Positions 14,844 through 16,471 of a DNA stretch of 16,471 bases are shown here, one piece after another. Each line of letters begins with the position of its first letter. The first letter of the stretch is position 1. The notes under the pieces were generated by a model, which ran no database searches, was not told where the DNA came from, and was given only the letters and a program-made list of their open reading frames with translations. The translations under genes were made by a program, and so were the position numbers. The stretch spans positions 1 to 16,471 of the forward strand of contig CAJTWA010000067.1 in assembly GCA_910580195.1 (NCBI GenBank), in the 5' to 3' direction. The DNA is from an uncultured Lachnospiraceae bacterium. GTDB lineage: Bacteria; Bacillota; Clostridia; Lachnospirales; Lachnospiraceae.

Positions 14844-16028
14844 ATGGGTAAAAATTTTTCTGATGTATTTAAGCCGGGGACATATCCGCAAATGACTTAT
14901 GTATCAAGGCGTTCAAGCGGAACAAGGTATACTTATGAAGAGCGTTTAAAACAGAGCCTTTCTGTGGAAGGATATTTAACGTATATCGTAGGGCCTTCAA
15001 AAATTGGAAAAACAGTATTGTGTGAAAATGTAATTGGAAGAAGCAATATGGTTTCTATGTCAGGAAATGATTTTTCCAAGGAGCACGATTTTTGGTCTGG
15101 AATCGGAAAAAAAATAGGTGTTTCCATGACGGCGAAAATCAGCCAAGAAACATCGTCTTGTTCTGACAGTGAACAAAGATCCACAATAGTTACAAAAGAT
15201 TATTTTGCTACAAAAGACAGGGTCATCCAATACTTCAGGGAACATAAAAAAGTCCTTGTTTTAGATGATTTCCATTATGCGCCGCCAGAAATACAGTACG
15301 ATATTGCATGCCAGCTCAAAGAAGTGATACGCTCCGGGTTCAAAGCAGCCGTAATTTCATTGCCATACCGCTCTGATGACGCAATCCGTTTAAATCCGGA
15401 TTTAACTGGCAGAATTTCTATTATTGAGATAGAACCATGGAAGAAAGAAGAATTGATGCGGATTGCAAATAAAGGCTTCTCTGAATTGGACATGGAAGTG
15501 GGGAAAATGTTCACGGAAAAAATGGCAGAAGAAAGTATCCATTCCCCGCAGCTCATGCAGTCAATTTGCCTTAATATAGGGCTTTTGCCAGAAAAAATTG
15601 AAAAAATTACAGAGGCGGCCATAGAAGAAAGCTGTAGGTTCACCTGTATGAACCTGCCATATAAAGATGTTGTGCGGATATTAAAAGCAGGGCCATCGAC
15701 CCGGGGGCAGCAAAGGTTAAAATATACCCTTAAGGATGGAAGCCAACAGGATATTTATGGCTTGATTTTAAAAATACTGGCGGACAACCCTCCATTAGTA
15801 GAATTAGGGATTGAGGAGTTGATGGAAAGAATGAAACGGAATACAGGCGGCAGTATGATAAAGCCAAAGAAAGTGAAAGATTCCTTAAAAAACTGGCAGA
15901 AGATGTTGGAACAGCAAGGAAGCCATTACCAAGTTTTGGAGTGGAAGGATGATGTAATCTATATCCTAGATAATATGTTTTTGTTTTATATCAGATGGGG
16001 AATCCAAGAGGAAAGATTATGGGGATAA
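14844..16028 (+). CDS. P-loop ATPase, AAA/STAND-like, unknown role
   Basis: The 394-residue soluble protein has an N-terminal region with YVSRR and YEERLKQSL, then Walker A GPSKIGKT (50-57) and Walker B VLVLDDFHY (137-145). A sensor-like stretch, LNPDLTGR (183-190), precedes a helical lid. The C-terminal region from about 300 (YGLILKILADNPP, then FLFYIRWG near the end) resembles the winged-helix end of Orc/Cdc6-like and archaeal-type ATPases. No effector domain or membrane segment is seen. It is AT-richer than its neighbours and lies alone between inverted repeat elements A and B, suggesting acquisition. Proteins of this broad class occur in defence and regulatory systems, but no partner gene is visible and no function is claimed. 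Confidence 0.8.
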   Translation: MGKNFSDVFKPGTYPQMTYVSRRSSGTRYTYEERLKQSLSVEGYLTYIVGPSKIGKTVLCENVIGRSNMVSMSGNDFSKEHDFWSGIGKKIGVSMTAKISQETSSCSDSEQRSTIVTKDYFATKDRVIQYFREHKKVLVLDDFHYAPPEIQYDIACQLKEVIRSGFKAAVISLPYRSDDAIRLNPDLTGRISIIEIEPWKKEELMRIANKGFSELDMEVGKMFTEKMAEESIHSPQLMQSICLNIGLLPEKIEKITEAAIEESCRFTCMNLPYKDVVRILKAGPSTRGQQRLKYTLKDGSQQDIYGLILKILADNPPLVELGIEELMERMKRNTGGSMIKPKKVKDSLKNWQKMLEQQGSHYQVLEWKDDVIYILDNMFLFYIRWGIQEERLWG

Positions 16029-16053
16029 ATGCTATAATTTTAGAAGGAAAAGG

Positions 16054-16279
16054 ATTGGAAGAAATTTCTTTATCTGCTGCATTTCTATATTTTTAAAATT
16101 TATATTTAATTTTATAGAAAATGGTAGTAATATTAAGAATTAGAACTATATAACGGAAAGTTTGCAGTACTGTGACATAGAAATTTCCCATAAACACGTT
16201 ACATACCAGATTTTGGATAAATTCAAATATATAATTATAATTTAATTTTTGAAACACATAAAAAGAGAATTCTTCCAAT
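16054..16279. repeat. AT-rich segment bounded by a short inverted repeat
   Basis: ATTGGAAGAA at 16054-16063 is complementary to TTCTTCCAAT at 16270-16279, enclosing about 206 very AT-rich bases after the ATPase gene. The ends resemble the GGAAGAAT start of the MITE in element A. It abuts element B with five bases between. No supportable gene is inside; a 61-codon minus-strand frame is composition-driven with only a TTG start and no ribosome binding site. A degenerate mobile element is possible but weak. Confidence 0.3.
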
Positions 16280-16284
16280 ACACA

Positions 16285-16465
16285 GGCAATTGCGGGCGGC
16301 TCTCCCTCTAAGCAAACGGTTCATGGGCGCCCTTAGTGGAGGCGAAATCCACTGCTTACGCAGACTTAGGGATGAAGGCTTTCCTGAAATCCCTTAGTCG
16401 GAGTTAGCAGTTAGTTCGCCGGAACGTTGCCCAGTTTGTGTGAGGGAGAGCCGCCCGCAATTGCC
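16285..16465 (+). repeat. Structured repeat element B (complete copy)
   Basis: A perfect 24-bp inverted repeat closes the element (16285-16308 with 16442-16465). After a 3x2 internal loop, pairing resumes as GCAAAC with GTTTGT, for about 30 paired positions. Internal hairpins are GTGGA-TCCAC (16347-16363 region), GGGAT-ATCCC (16369-16393) and GTTC-GCCG-GAAC (about 16414-16425). It lacks the MITE present in element A. The second half (16394 onward) is identical to the window start. No open frame of note. Confidence 0.85.
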
Positions 16466-16471
16466 GTCCGC
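16394..16471. repeat. Direct repeat, right copy of bases 1-78
   Basis: All 78 bases match the window start in the same orientation and continue to the last base. It covers the second half and right arm of element B plus six following bases. Confidence 0.9.

Noticed and set aside
16093..16278. 61-codon minus-strand frame after the ATPase gene
   Set aside because: TTG start, no ribosome binding site, Phe/Tyr/Ile/Asn-rich composition expected from AT-rich DNA.
14361..16465. Retron-like non-coding RNA, because of inverted repeats enclosing hairpins
   Set aside because: No reverse transcriptase gene in the window and the element is repeated at several sites; long closing arms alone are not enough.
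1..16471. Reading the terminal identity as proof of a 16.4-kb circular plasmid
   Set aside because: The content is chromosomal housekeeping genes with no replication or partition genes; a dispersed repeat or assembly boundary explains it better.

Overview
The window looks like a chromosomal piece of a Gram-positive, endospore-forming anaerobe of the Clostridia, most likely a Lachnospiraceae relative. This rests on AGGAGG-type ribosome binding sites, sigma-A promoters, the family character of the proteins (omega subunit opening MMLHPSYTDLM, a YlbJ-like sporulation membrane protein) and a Firmicutes-style gene order. Taxon assignment is inference; no rRNA is present.

Layout. Bases 1-333 hold the right end of a dispersed repeat, a C-rich degenerate minisatellite and the carB promoter. 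carB (pyrimidine/arginine synthesis) is followed by a strong promoter and a probable operon: yicC-gmk-rpoZ-rimO-pgsA-cinA (RNA turnover, GMP phosphorylation, RNA polymerase omega, ribosomal protein S12 methylthiolation, phosphatidylglycerol synthesis, nucleotide repair). Next come rsmD-coaD-coiled-coil gene (16S rRNA methylation, coenzyme A synthesis, unknown). A divergent pair follows: ylbJ-like (minus strand) and pepD (plus strand). An M23 metallopeptidase lies beyond pepD, and then an AT-richer accessory stretch with a single P-loop ATPase gene lying between repeat elements.

The housekeeping part is ordinary. The unusual content is in the repeats. (1) A family of about 180-bp structured elements is present: A at 14361-14701 (inverted), B at 16285-16465, and a partial C at 1-72. 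Each complete copy is closed by a long perfect inverted repeat whose arms differ between copies but stay complementary within a copy. (2) Element A is interrupted by a 157-bp, wholly palindromic MITE-like insert with perfect 22-bp ends. (3) A and B lie in opposite orientation around the ATPase gene. (4) The 3' ends of both ylbJ and pepD, stop codons included, are tandemly triplicated with the same 47-bp period, so the divergent pair is bracketed by two such arrays. (5) The first and last 78 bases of the window are identical, which is either a genuine dispersed direct repeat or an assembly boundary.

No tRNA, rRNA, CRISPR array, transposase or reverse transcriptase gene was seen. All functions are read from motifs and family knowledge; nothing was searched or computed.
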